Assembly (NCBI GenBank): GCA_947379895.1
Contig: CANCPA010000034.1
Location: 1-32,679, forward strand
From: Chitinophagaceae bacterium
GTDB taxonomy: Bacteria > Bacteroidota > Bacteroidia > Chitinophagales > Chitinophagaceae
Reading direction: 5' to 3'
DNA length: 32,679 nucleotides
Below the pieces are notes generated by a model. That model had not been told where the DNA came from. It saw only the letters and a list, made by a program, of their open reading frames with translations, and made no database searches. Of this stretch, positions 1 to 8,390 are shown piece by piece. The translations under genes and the position numbers were made by a program. Positions within the stretch are counted from its first letter, which is position 1. Every line of letters starts with the position of its first letter.

Positions 1-602
1 TTTATTTCTTTTTGATGGCACAAAGGAGAGGGCAATATGATAAAAATATTCATCCTTTATCAAAAGGCATGCAGGTGCTCATTAAAGATCATGCAAAAAA
101 ATATACGGTAGGCATACACCCTTCTTGGCAAAGTGGGGATTCTGAAAACATACTATCATCTGAAATAGATTCGCTAAGGAAGACAATTGAAGGGAATTGT
201 ACAATTAGTAGGCAGCACTATATTAGAATGGCACTTCCTAAAACGTATCGACTGCTAATAAAAGAGGGAATCAAAGAGGATCAGTCAATGGGTTATGGCA
301 GTATCAATGGGTTTAGGGCTTCGGTAGCATCTCCTTTTTATTGGTATGATTTGGAGAAAGAAGAAATTACCAATTTATTGATTCGTCCTTTCTGTTTTAT
401 GGATGCGAATTGTTATTTCGAGCAACATCTTTCTGCAGAAGAAGCAGGGGAGGAGTTACAATATTATTATAGGGTTGTAAAAAAAGTAGGTGGTCAATTA
501 ATTACGATATTCCATAACCATTTTCTGACAGACCAACCACAATGGAAACCGTGGAAGGAAATGTATGAACGTTTTTTGCGAAAGATGAGTAATGAAATAT
601 GA
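1..602 (+). CDS. Polysaccharide deacetylase family protein, C-terminal part (5' end cut by window)
   Basis: The reading frame is open to the window edge (first full codon at base 3), so the TTG/ATG codons at 12-17 are internal and only the last ~200 residues are present. What remains resembles the C-terminal half of the ~430-residue Bacteroidota polysaccharide deacetylases that carry a DUF7033 N-terminal domain. Visible blocks are GIHPSW, a Ser-Arg-Gln-His block (SRQHYIRMALP), MGYGSINGFRA and the late IFHNH motif, all of which recur in that family. These enzymes act on N-acetylated cell-surface sugars; the precise substrate cannot be read from this fragment. The last codons (MSNEI, stop) are made of the heptamer repeat that continues downstream, so the true C-terminus may have been altered by repeat growth. 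Family assignment is fairly sure, enzymatic role less so. Confidence 0.75.
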   Translation, partial: YFFLMAQRRGQYDKNIHPLSKGMQVLIKDHAKKYTVGIHPSWQSGDSENILSSEIDSLRKTIEGNCTISRQHYIRMALPKTYRLLIKEGIKEDQSMGYGSINGFRASVASPFYWYDLEKEEITNLLIRPFCFMDANCYFEQHLSAEEAGEELQYYYRVVKKVGGQLITIFHNHFLTDQPQWKPWKEMYERFLRKMSNEI

Positions 603-626
603 GTGATGAGATATGAGTGATGAGTC
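585..626 (-). repeat. Heptamer array, six units (ATGAGTG type on + strand)
   Basis: Six consecutive 7-nt units read ATGAGTA, ATGAAAT, ATGAGTG, ATGAGAT, ATGAGTG, ATGAGTC. The reverse strand gives the ACTCAT heptamer seen at four other places in the window. The array starts inside the coding sequence of the deacetylase and supplies its stop codon at 600-602. Confidence 0.75.
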
Positions 627-639
627 CAATACGATAAGT

Positions 640-822
640 CAAATTTCGTTCCTATGCAGAAGATTTTACCACAAAGAAATCAAAGGGAAACAAGGGTCAC
701 AAAGTTTTATATCTAATTTGATCAGATTAAGCAAATGTAGATAGCTTAAATCCTTGTGTTTCGGTGTGAATGCCATTGTGTTCCTTGTGGTAAAAGCTCT
801 TAAGTAGGAATCAAATTTCAAA
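640..822. repeat. Large imperfect inverted repeat with CACAAAG-type internal repeats
   Basis: The left arm (about 645-705) and right arm (about 752-818) are imperfect reverse complements. They share AAATTT..TTCCTA....TTTTACC on the left with GGTAAAAGCTC...TAGGAATCAAATTT on the right, and CCACAAAG with CCTTGTGG further in. Inside the left arm CACAAAG, TCAAAG, ACAAG and CACAAAG recur every 9-10 nt, mirrored on the right by CCTTGTG, CATTGTG and CCTTGTGG. No ORF runs through it. It could fold as a long hairpin between the two convergent genes. Confidence 0.6.
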
Positions 823-850
823 ACTCATAATCCATCACTTATCACTCATC
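823..850 (+). repeat. Heptamer array, four units (ACTCATA type)
   Basis: Units ACTCATA, ATCCATC, ACTTATC and ACTCATC end six bases before the hemN stop codon. They are the inverted counterpart of the array at 585-626, so the whole intergenic space is symmetrical. Confidence 0.65.
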
Positions 851-855
851 ATTCT

Positions 856-2220
856 TTATACTGCCTTGCTGAAACGTCCCTGATTAGTTAAATCAGTAAG
901 CCACCGGATGTCAAAAGCTTTACAAATATTTCTTACAAAATGAAAACCTGCTTTAGTAATTTCTATCTTATCATCGGCATAGGTTAATAAACCATCTTTT
1001 TCCATTTCAAGTAATAAAGGAATGGAATATTCATTCAACAAATCTCTAAAGTCGTCCTTGAAAGTAGTGGTTCCCCTACAAATTGTATCTAAGATATATT
1101 GTTTAAATACTAGGTCAGATTCATCCATAAAATATCCCTTGATTACGGGTATTTCATTTTTTTCTATTGCCTGATAATAAGATTCTAATTCCTTATAGTT
1201 TTGAGCATAAGCGACTCCAATATCGCTGATAGCAGAAACGCCTAGCCCAATTAAAGCCTTCGTATTTGTATCAGTATAACCCATAAAATTGCGATGAAGC
1301 TTACCATTCATGCGCGCTTTATACAATTCGTCGCTAGGTAAAGAGAAGTGATCCATGCCAATATCTGTATATCCCGCCTCTGCAAACATTACCTTGCCTG
1401 TTGTATATAATTTAGTCTTTAATCCTGCATCGGGTAGATCGCCTTCGTCAAAAAGGCGTTGAACTTTTTGTTTCCATGGAACGTGAGCATAACTATAAAA
1501 GGCTACCCTGTCGGGTTGAATTTCAATGGCCTCACGGATTGTATTTTCCATACTCTCCACTGTTTGAAACGGGAGACCATAAATTAAATCGAAATTAACA
1601 GACGTAAACCCAATTCTTCGAGCGGCTTCAGTTGCTTTTCGAACATTTTCTGTAGGTTGAAAACGATTTATAGCATTTTGAACAACAGGGTCGGTATCTT
1701 GTACTCCATAGCTAATTCGTCGGAATCCTAAATTATATAATGTTTGTAAATGTTCCTCAGTGGTATTATTTGGATGTCCTTCGATACTATAAGCATAATC
1801 TTCGGTAATAGTGGCGCCCTCGACGATTCCATTAATCAATTTTTCTAAATTCTCAGGAGAAAAGAATGTGGGCGTTCCGCCACCAAGATGAATCGATTGA
1901 ATTAACGGAGGCGTACTCATTAAATTTTTATAGAGGCTCCATTCCTTTAAAATGGTTTCAATGTATTTTTCTTCTACAGAGTGATTTGTCGTAATTCTTT
2001 TGTTGCAAGCACAGTAAGTACACAAAGATTCACAAAAAGGTAAATGAATATAAAGGCTTAATCCTTCCGAATTTTCACTGTTTTTGATAAAATGTTTCTG
2101 AAAAGTCTCTTTCCACAAAAAATTATTTTCCCAATCTTTCCAAAACGGAACTGTCGGGTAACTTGTATAACGTGGAACAGATTGGTTATATTTTGCAATT
2201 AAGTTGTCGTAATGAAACAT
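856..2220 (-). CDS. hemN: Oxygen-independent coproporphyrinogen III oxidase (HemN)
   Basis: Radical SAM enzyme of haem synthesis that decarboxylates coproporphyrinogen III to protoporphyrinogen IX without oxygen; cytosolic. The protein has the N-terminal signature PRYTSYPT, and the 4Fe-4S/SAM motif CESLCTYCAC (CxxxCxxC plus the extra HemN cysteine), followed by the SAM-contact GGGTP. A GTG at 2259 would add 13 residues, but I prefer the ATG at 2220 (454 residues). It places the cluster cysteines at 63, 67, 70 and 72, one residue from their place in E. coli HemN. Also, an FNR-like box at 2290-2303 acting from -41 would start transcription near 2255, inside the longer version. The gene is convergent with the deacetylase and divergent from the small protein at 2390. 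Identification is firm. Confidence 0.95.
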   Translation of the reverse strand: MFHYDNLIAKYNQSVPRYTSYPTVPFWKDWENNFLWKETFQKHFIKNSENSEGLSLYIHLPFCESLCTYCACNKRITTNHSVEEKYIETILKEWSLYKNLMSTPPLIQSIHLGGGTPTFFSPENLEKLINGIVEGATITEDYAYSIEGHPNNTTEEHLQTLYNLGFRRISYGVQDTDPVVQNAINRFQPTENVRKATEAARRIGFTSVNFDLIYGLPFQTVESMENTIREAIEIQPDRVAFYSYAHVPWKQKVQRLFDEGDLPDAGLKTKLYTTGKVMFAEAGYTDIGMDHFSLPSDELYKARMNGKLHRNFMGYTDTNTKALIGLGVSAISDIGVAYAQNYKELESYYQAIEKNEIPVIKGYFMDESDLVFKQYILDTICRGTTTFKDDFRDLLNEYSIPLLLEMEKDGLLTYADDKIEITKAGFHFVRNICKAFDIRWLTDLTNQGRFSKAV

Positions 2221-2289
2221 ATGTGAATAATCTTGCGCAAAAATAGCTACTTCTGTCACACCTTCATAAAATACTTGTCATTCGCTCCA

Positions 2290-2303
2290 ATGATTTTAAT
2301 CAT
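2290..2303 (-). promoter_or_regulatory. FNR-like operator upstream of hemN
   Basis: The palindrome ATGATTTTAATCAT has the TGAT-N4-ATCA core of Crp/Fnr-family sites of FNR specificity. Its centre is about 77 nt before the preferred hemN start, nearly the same distance as the matching box before the copper ATPase gene. It lies between two divergent genes, so it might also affect the plus-strand gene. Confidence 0.6.
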
Positions 2304-2389
2304 GTGGCATTATCAAATAAAAAAATATTTTTACTACCTGACAAAAGTCATCTTTTATTTCGTTTCAATTGTGCAATTTCGAGTTTGAA

Positions 2390-2782
2390 ATGAAAGGCTT
2401 ATTTAGTAAAAAGCAAGAACAAAAAATGAAAGTTATTATATCAAGGGATAGGTATTTAGAGGAGATTAAGCAGGAATTCAACAATGCTTTCCCGTATCTT
2501 AAATTAGATTTTAAGATGCCGGAAAATATTGCAACAAGGAGTTTCAGGCCTAAGACACCTACTAGCCAATTAAAAGTTGGGGATTTATTAAAAGATAATC
2601 CTGAAGGAGTTATTATCATTAACGAAAATAATTCTATTAAACAGATCGCTCAAAAATTTGCAGACCATTTTGGTTTGATTACACATTTTTTCAGGAAAAG
2701 TGGAAATATGTGGCTCGAAATTAAAATGACAAGCGATTGGACTTTAAAGCAACAAAATGAAAGTGGTATGGAAGTTTATTAA
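2390..2782 (+). CDS. Conserved small protein of unknown function
   Basis: A soluble protein of 130 residues. The pattern (Asp-Arg-x-Leu-Glu-Glu-Ile, FPYLKLDF, then FGL, FRKSGNMWLE, DWTLKQQN) is one I associate with a widespread but uncharacterised Bacteroidota family; no catalytic motif is evident. The frame can be opened at a TTG at 2369, but the ATG at 2390 (MKGLFSKK) or the one at 2426 (MKVIISRD, where similarity would begin) are more natural starts. A minus-strand frame over the same bases is much less protein-like. The gene is divergent from hemN and converges on the REC-CRP gene, with a shared terminator between them. Function unknown; coding status likely. Confidence 0.7.
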   Translation: MKGLFSKKQEQKMKVIISRDRYLEEIKQEFNNAFPYLKLDFKMPENIATRSFRPKTPTSQLKVGDLLKDNPEGVIIINENNSIKQIAQKFADHFGLITHFFRKSGNMWLEIKMTSDWTLKQQNESGMEVY

Positions 2783-2814
2783 AAGTAGAATTTTTAATTT
2801 GCGAATTAGGATAA

Positions 2815-2852
2815 AAAAAGGGGAACGATTATAAAATCTGTTCCCCTTTTTC
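2815..2852. terminator. Bidirectional terminator between convergent genes
   Basis: A perfect 12-bp stem, AAAAAGGGGAAC at 2815-2826 against GTTCCCCTTTTT at 2840-2851, with a 13-nt loop. It is flanked by A and T runs that give a U-tract on either strand. It serves the gene ending at 2782 and the one ending at 2859. Confidence 0.85.
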
Positions 2853-2858
2853 ATTTAG

Positions 2859-3917
2859 TTAATAACTCATCTCATTCAATTTATCTACATCAACAATGTA
2901 AATTCTACCTGCTCTTATTTCGATCAAACCCTCTAATTTAAAATCGCTCAGTGTTCGAATTAGTGATTCTGTTGCAGTTCCAACATATCGGGCAATATCA
3001 TCCCTTGAAATCTCAAGTGTTTGACCTGATCTGTCCTTATTAAATTTATGATGAATGTCTAATATAGCTTTTGCCACTCGTTTACGTAAAGAATTATAGG
3101 CAAGATTTAATAATCGAGCTTCTTTTTCCTGCATGTCGGCAGTAATCAACTTTATAAACTTAGAGGCAATGCCAATATCATTGTATACTAATTGTACAAA
3201 TTCATCCCGTGGAATAATCGCTACTTCCGAATCTTTCAATGCAAGAGTAGAATCTTCGTAATTAGTTTCTTCCAAGATTGGTACATAACCTATAAAGTCG
3301 CCGGGACCATAAAAATTGGTGATATATTCTTTGCCATCCTCATTGGTTTGATAGCCTTTTAATTGCCCACTCTTTAAAAAATAGAGATACTTTGGGCGCT
3401 TTCCCTGTGTATAAAGTAGTTGTTTTTTGAAAACAAGGTGAGTGTCATAAGACTCTAAATCCATTTTTAACAGACCAGAATTGTGCAGTTGCTTAATCAA
3501 CTCATTTACGCCCTTATTGTCACTTTCATATTTCTTTTGAAGAATTTCGTGTTTCTTCAGTCTAGTTTCAATGGCACTTAGTAATTCATAATCATCAAAG
3601 GGTTTTGAAATATAATCATCAGCACCCATATCCATACCTTTTCTAAAATCACTTCTTTCAGCTTTAGCAGTCAAAAATACAAATGGTATATGTTGCGTCT
3701 CGGTATTTTTTTTCAATAAATGTAATACACCATATCCATCGAGTTCGGGCATCATGATATCACATATAATCAAATCGGGTCTTTCGGCAATTGCTACTTC
3801 AACCCCTTTTCTGCCATCGGGCGCAAGTAATGTTTTGTAGCCATCTAATGAAAGAATTTCAGCTATATTCTCTCTAATATCTTTGTGATCATCAATAATA
3901 AGTATTTTGTACTGCAT
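2859..3917 (-). CDS. Response regulator fused to a Crp/Fnr-type regulator (REC-cNMP_bd-HTH)
   Basis: 352 residues in three parts. Residues 1-120 are a receiver domain with the acidic pair D9/D10, phospho-acceptor D53 (ICDIMMPELDG), LTAK and SKPF. A linker leads to a Crp-like beta-barrel at about 160-270 (GPGDFIG). The C-terminal winged helix at about 275-350 has its recognition helix in GTATESLIRTL. That helix keeps the Glu and Arg which in FNR contact the GA of TTGAT, and this fits the FNR-like boxes before hemN and the copper ATPase. The only cysteine evident is C52, so an oxygen-sensing FNR-type Fe-S cluster can be excluded; control is presumably by phosphorylation or a ligand in the barrel. 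No kinase gene is adjacent. Domain calls are firm; the regulon is inferred. Confidence 0.9.
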   Translation of the reverse strand: MQYKILIIDDHKDIRENIAEILSLDGYKTLLAPDGRKGVEVAIAERPDLIICDIMMPELDGYGVLHLLKKNTETQHIPFVFLTAKAERSDFRKGMDMGADDYISKPFDDYELLSAIETRLKKHEILQKKYESDNKGVNELIKQLHNSGLLKMDLESYDTHLVFKKQLLYTQGKRPKYLYFLKSGQLKGYQTNEDGKEYITNFYGPGDFIGYVPILEETNYEDSTLALKDSEVAIIPRDEFVQLVYNDIGIASKFIKLITADMQEKEARLLNLAYNSLRKRVAKAILDIHHKFNKDRSGQTLEISRDDIARYVGTATESLIRTLSDFKLEGLIEIRAGRIYIVDVDKLNEMSY

Positions 3918-4062
3918 AATTTTAAGTTGAAATAAAGATAGGGTTTGATTCTATTTTAAATTATTGTATTCATGTAAAATTCGATTAACCCTCATTTATT
4001 GCGTTAATTTTTGATAAAAATAAATGATTTTGCAATATTAAGATTGATATTGAATAGAAATC

Positions 4063-4076
4063 CTGATAATTATCAA
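4063..4076 (+). promoter_or_regulatory. FNR-like operator upstream of the copper ATPase gene
   Basis: CTGATAATTATCAA contains the perfect palindrome TGATAATTATCA (4064-4075), that is TGAT-N4-ATCA. The centre lies about 80 nt before the ATG at 4149. It is in the divergent region between the regulator gene and the ATPase gene, so autoregulation of the REC-CRP gene is also possible. Confidence 0.65.
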
Positions 4077-4148
4077 TATTTTAAATAACTGTAGTTAATC
4101 ATTATTAGCTAAAAACTTCGGTATTTTGATGCCTTAATAAAAAGCAAC

Positions 4149-6551
4149 ATGTCAATAACAGCAATTAATACAAAACTGTGTTCTCATTGTGGAGAAGAAT
4201 GTACCTCGGAACAGCTTACTTTTCAGGATAAAAATTTCTGCTGTCAAGGGTGCAAAATGGTGTATCAAATCATTAATGAAACAGGACTTTGTGATTACTA
4301 TGAATTAAATGAAAACCCTGGTATCAGCCAAAAAGTTATTGCAAGAAAAGATAAGTTTGCTTTTCTAGAAGATAAATCAATACAACAGCAGTTAGTTACT
4401 TTTAGTGATGAAACACAAACACATATAAATTTCTACTTGCCACAAATGCATTGTAGTTCTTGTTTGTATGTACTTGAAAACTTACATAAGATTAATAAAA
4501 GCATTATTTCTTCTTCTGTAAATTTTACGGCGAGGGAAGTAAATGTCATCTTTAATAAGGGAATTACGCTGAGAGAGGTTGCAGAATTGCTGACATCTAT
4601 TGGTTATGAACCCTATATAAGCCTGAACAATTTGCAAATTAAAAAGCCGAAGGTAAATAAGCAAATGATTTATCAGTTGGGAGTTGCAGGCTTTTGCTTT
4701 GGTAATGTGATGTTGTTAAGTTTTCCCGAATATCTTGGGCTAAATAGTATTGATTACAACCTTCAGAATGCTTTTAGGACTTTGAGTGTTTTATTGGCAC
4801 TCCCTGTATTTTTTTATAGTTCACAGCCGTTTTATATTTCAGCATGGAAGGGGCTGTCAAATAAATTCCTAAATATTGATGCACCTATTGCTTTGGCAAT
4901 TATTGTAACTTTTGTAAGGAGTGTATATGAGGTAGTATCGGGTCAAGGTTCAGGGTATTTCGATTCTATGACAGGTATCGTTTTCTTCATGTTAATTGGG
5001 CGTGTATTGCAAGATAAAACCTATCAGCAACTTTCATTTGAAAGAGACTATACTTCCTATTTTCCTATAGCTGTAAGTGTAATTAAGGATGGAATTGAAA
5101 TTCCGACACCTTTACCAAAAATAAAGTTGAGCGACACTCTAATTATTCATAATGAAGAATTAATTCCTGCCGACGGCTTGCTTACTAAGGGAAAGGCCTT
5201 GATAGACTATAGTTTTGTGACAGGAGAATCGATCCCTGTTTTAAAGGAAATGGGTGAAATTGTATATGCCGGAGGTAAGCAAATGGGTGGAAATATTGAG
5301 ATTTTGGTAATGAAAGAAGTTTCACAAAGCTATCTCACAAGTCTTTGGACAAAATCGGAAATTGTTATTGATAAAGAAGAAGTAGCACCTTCGTTTGTTC
5401 ACTTACTGAGTCGCTATTTTACTTATATCGTATTGGCCACAGCAATTACTACTGCTACTTATTGGTGGTTTCATGACCCTTCAAAAATCTGGACAGCTTC
5501 AACAGCAATTTTAATTATAGCTTGTCCTTGTGCATTATTGCTTTCTAGTACGTTTACTAATGGGAATGTGTTGACGATATTGAGTAATAATCATTTTTAT
5601 TTACGAAGTGCTCAAGTAATTGAGGCTATTGCTAAAATTAATCACATTGTTTTTGATAAAACTGGAACACTTACAACCACACAGGAACAAGAAGTTAGTT
5701 ATCAGGGTGAGGAATTAACTGAGCATCAAATGGCTTGTTTAGCACAATTAGCAGCTCAATCTAATCATCCATTAAATAAGATGTTAGTAAAACATCTAAA
5801 TATTAAATTGTTTACAAGTAATATTCAGGGATTTAAAGAGCATACAGGCAAGGGAATTGAGGGATATATTGGGGATGGATTTTATTCGATTGGTTCCTAT
5901 AGTTTCATTTCAGGAAAAAATCAGAAGGATACTGATGTAACTAATGTTTATGTTTCAATGGAGGGACACATATTAGGTAAATTTATTTTTCATAATCATT
6001 ATCGTAAGGATATCTCTTCACTTATAAAGGATTTGCAACCTAAATACAATCTTTCAGTTATTTCAGGGGATAATGCAGGGGAGGAAAATAATTTGAGAGA
6101 ACTAGTAGGAGATAAGGCAACATTATTATTTCATCAACAACCCGAAGATAAGTTGAAGTACATTGAAAAATTACAACAATCCGGTAAAAGAGTATTGATG
6201 ATTGGCGATGGACTGAACGATGCAGGGGCTTTACGAATGAGTAATGCAGGAATTGCGGTTGCTGAAGATTGTAATAATTTTACGCCTGCTAGTGATGCAA
6301 TTATTGAAGCTAAGCAATTACCTAACCTAAATAAGTTCATTACAATGTGCAAAGCAAATAAGCGTATTGTAATAGTCAGCTTTGTTTTATCCATAATATA
6401 TAATCTTATAGGAATATTCTTTTCAGTGCAAGGAGTCCTATCGCCGATGATTGCGGCAATATTGATGCCTTCAAGTTCATTAACCATACTTTTGGTAACT
6501 TTTGGAAGTAGCAATCTTGTTGCGAAGTGGTTGGGACTAAAGAGGGGATAG
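4149..6551 (+). CDS. ccoI: Copper-translocating P-type ATPase, CcoI/FixI type
   Basis: An 800-residue P1B-type ATPase of the inner membrane. In order: a cysteine-rich N-terminal metal-binding domain (CSHC at 11-14, CCQGC at 31-35); an HMA domain with C102-S-S-C105; membrane helices; actuator motif TGES at 358-361; metal site C459-P-C461 in a helix; phosphorylated D503 in DKTGT; HP at 540-541; GDGLND at 686-691; and a last pair of helices. The cysteine-rich start plus HMA is typical of CcoI/FixI, which delivers Cu to cbb3-type oxidase during assembly. ccoS and the ccoNOP genes, usually next to it, are absent here; a terminator follows after 20 nt. The FNR-like box upstream agrees with low-oxygen control. 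General copper export remains an alternative role. Confidence 0.85.
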   Translation: MSITAINTKLCSHCGEECTSEQLTFQDKNFCCQGCKMVYQIINETGLCDYYELNENPGISQKVIARKDKFAFLEDKSIQQQLVTFSDETQTHINFYLPQMHCSSCLYVLENLHKINKSIISSSVNFTAREVNVIFNKGITLREVAELLTSIGYEPYISLNNLQIKKPKVNKQMIYQLGVAGFCFGNVMLLSFPEYLGLNSIDYNLQNAFRTLSVLLALPVFFYSSQPFYISAWKGLSNKFLNIDAPIALAIIVTFVRSVYEVVSGQGSGYFDSMTGIVFFMLIGRVLQDKTYQQLSFERDYTSYFPIAVSVIKDGIEIPTPLPKIKLSDTLIIHNEELIPADGLLTKGKALIDYSFVTGESIPVLKEMGEIVYAGGKQMGGNIEILVMKEVSQSYLTSLWTKSEIVIDKEEVAPSFVHLLSRYFTYIVLATAITTATYWWFHDPSKIWTASTAILIIACPCALLLSSTFTNGNVLTILSNNHFYLRSAQVIEAIAKINHIVFDKTGTLTTTQEQEVSYQGEELTEHQMACLAQLAAQSNHPLNKMLVKHLNIKLFTSNIQGFKEHTGKGIEGYIGDGFYSIGSYSFISGKNQKDTDVTNVYVSMEGHILGKFIFHNHYRKDISSLIKDLQPKYNLSVISGDNAGEENNLRELVGDKATLLFHQQPEDKLKYIEKLQQSGKRVLMIGDGLNDAGALRMSNAGIAVAEDCNNFTPASDAIIEAKQLPNLNKFITMCKANKRIVIVSFVLSIIYNLIGIFFSVQGVLSPMIAAILMPSSSLTILLVTFGSSNLVAKWLGLKRG

Positions 6552-6571
6552 TTTGAAATTAATTGATAATA

Positions 6572-6600
6572 AAAGGCCTTCGCTCATTGCGAGGGCTTTG
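6572..6600. terminator. Terminator hairpin after ccoI
   Basis: AAAGGCCTTCGC pairs with GCGAGGGCTTT around a TCATT loop, with one bulged base. It stands between the convergent ccoI and M1 peptidase genes and probably works for both. It resembles the terminator at 14318-14348 in its TTCGC/GCGA stem. Confidence 0.7.
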
Positions 6601-6638
6601 TATTATTTGAAAACACTGAAATGTTACTTTACCTACTT

Positions 6639-8390
6639 TTAATTTTGTCTTGTTGAAATATAATAGTGACGCTCAATAATGTCTTTCTTAAACCATGCCA
6701 ATTCTTCTTTGCTTAATGCCATCTCTTTAGATTCTGTAGTTATTTGAATTCGTTTGCCTGAAACAGGAATTGTTAGTGGCATATTGAATCCATCTATGCA
6801 ATTAGTCCAATTTATACTAATGCGTCCTTCTGCTTTTTTAATATTATAATGGAGTGTAGGAATTTGAATAGTCCTTAAATATTGATCAAAGACTTTTCTG
6901 AAATCAATGTTAGCCTTTTGAGTTATATAAGTCTCAATCTGTTGTGTTGATACCGTTTGATGATAAAACGTAGTATTCAGTCCTCTCAATATTTTTCTAA
7001 ATAAGGTATCATTATTAATGATATTTCTGATTATGTGAATCATATTTGCCCCCTTATAGTAAATGTCTCCACTTCCTTCTTTATTCACTCCATAAGGTCC
7101 AATCATCGGTTTGTCGTTCAATATTCTTTTTCTTAGACCAAAGCAATAATCATTGCCTGCTTCTATGCCAAATAACCATTGAGTATAAAGTACTTCTGAG
7201 TACATTGTAAATCCCTCGTGTATCCATAAATCAGCAATGTCATTTGCTGTAATGCTGTTTCCAAACCACTCATGACCACTTTCATGGACAATTATAAAAT
7301 CCCATTTTTTTCCCCATCCACTACTACTCAAGTCGGTACCCTTATAGCCATTTTGAAACCCATTCCCATATCCAATTGCACTCTGATGTTCCATACCTAA
7401 ATAGGGAGCTTCAATAAGTTTGTAGCTGTCGTTGTAAAATGGGTATTTGCCAAACCAATATTCAAAGCAATGAATCATTGGTTTTACTTGAACAAACTGC
7501 TTTTTAGCTTTTTCAAGGTTGTATTTCAACACCCAATAACTAAGATTTAGTTTGCCATCTTCTCCCAAAATAGTATCCCTGAAGTTTGCATATTTTCCTA
7601 TATATGGAACGATGTTGTAATTGTTAATTGGATTTCTAACATGCCAATTAGTATTAGCTGATTTATTTTCTTTCAAATTTATTGGTGGAGAAATAGTGTT
7701 AATATATCTGTCAGTTTTTTCGCAAATTCCATTACTGACACATATTAATGAATCAGGCAATTGAATTTGAATCGTAGCGCCAAAATCTGGTTTATCACCC
7801 TGCATGTCCTTGCATGGATACCAACTACTAGCCCCTAATTCCTGACAAGCCACACTTATCCAAGGATTGCCTAAGCTGTCTTTTGCCCAAATCCAGCCAC
7901 CATCCCAAGGAGGAGATATGGCTTCCCTAGGTTTGCCATGATAGTTGATTATTAAAGTAGCTTGACTGTTTTTAATCAATTCAGGTATTGTAACTAAATA
8001 AACACCTTCTGATTTTGAATAAGTAAGCGAAGTAGTATCAAGAGGGTGGTTATTTCCTCCATTAATGATGATTTTATCGATTATTAATGAGTCCTGAAGG
8101 TCGATTTGCATTGTTTTACCAATTTGCAGCACCTTGAACTTAATAGAACAACTACCCGAAATGGTTTTGTTTTTTATATCGGGGGTAATGTTTATTGCAT
8201 AATGCAATACATCCCACCAATCTTTATTTCCATTATTACTTCCTCTAAGTGTATCGGCTTTATTAAAGGATTCTTTAGGAGTAAGTAATTGCGCCTGAAT
8301 AATTGATGTAGTAAATAAGGCGATAAGTAATAAATACAATTTACTCCCTTTTCGCATCAGTCTATTGTTCAAAATACATTTTAATTCCAT
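6639..8390 (-). CDS. M1 family zinc metallopeptidase, exported
   Basis: A 583-residue aminopeptidase-like protein. Zinc ligands and catalytic Glu are H369-E370-S-G-H373 and, 19 residues on, E392 (WIHEGF). The preceding GMEHQ at 332-336 is the variant of the GAMEN exopeptidase motif seen in bacterial M1 members. The N-terminus has a signal peptide ending IIQAQ, so the enzyme acts in the periplasm or outside the cell. It lacks the long C-terminal helical domain of PepN. The ATG at 8390 overlaps the end of the upstream gene by ten bases, suggesting translational coupling. The ATG at 8357 (MRKGSKLYLLL) gives a more standard signal peptide and may be the real start. The natural substrates cannot be told from sequence. 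Confidence 0.88.
   Translation of the reverse strand: MELKCILNNRLMRKGSKLYLLLIALFTTSIIQAQLLTPKESFNKADTLRGSNNGNKDWWDVLHYAINITPDIKNKTISGSCSIKFKVLQIGKTMQIDLQDSLIIDKIIINGGNNHPLDTTSLTYSKSEGVYLVTIPELIKNSQATLIINYHGKPREAISPPWDGGWIWAKDSLGNPWISVACQELGASSWYPCKDMQGDKPDFGATIQIQLPDSLICVSNGICEKTDRYINTISPPINLKENKSANTNWHVRNPINNYNIVPYIGKYANFRDTILGEDGKLNLSYWVLKYNLEKAKKQFVQVKPMIHCFEYWFGKYPFYNDSYKLIEAPYLGMEHQSAIGYGNGFQNGYKGTDLSSSGWGKKWDFIIVHESGHEWFGNSITANDIADLWIHEGFTMYSEVLYTQWLFGIEAGNDYCFGLRKRILNDKPMIGPYGVNKEGSGDIYYKGANMIHIIRNIINNDTLFRKILRGLNTTFYHQTVSTQQIETYITQKANIDFRKVFDQYLRTIQIPTLHYNIKKAEGRISINWTNCIDGFNMPLTIPVSGKRIQITTESKEMALSKEELAWFKKDIIERHYYISTRQN

Noticed and set aside
2365-2619. 84-residue frame on the minus strand opposite the small conserved gene
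   Set aside because: Its translation is low-complexity Ser/Leu/Ile sequence, while the plus-strand frame has a family-like pattern and a terminator directly after it.
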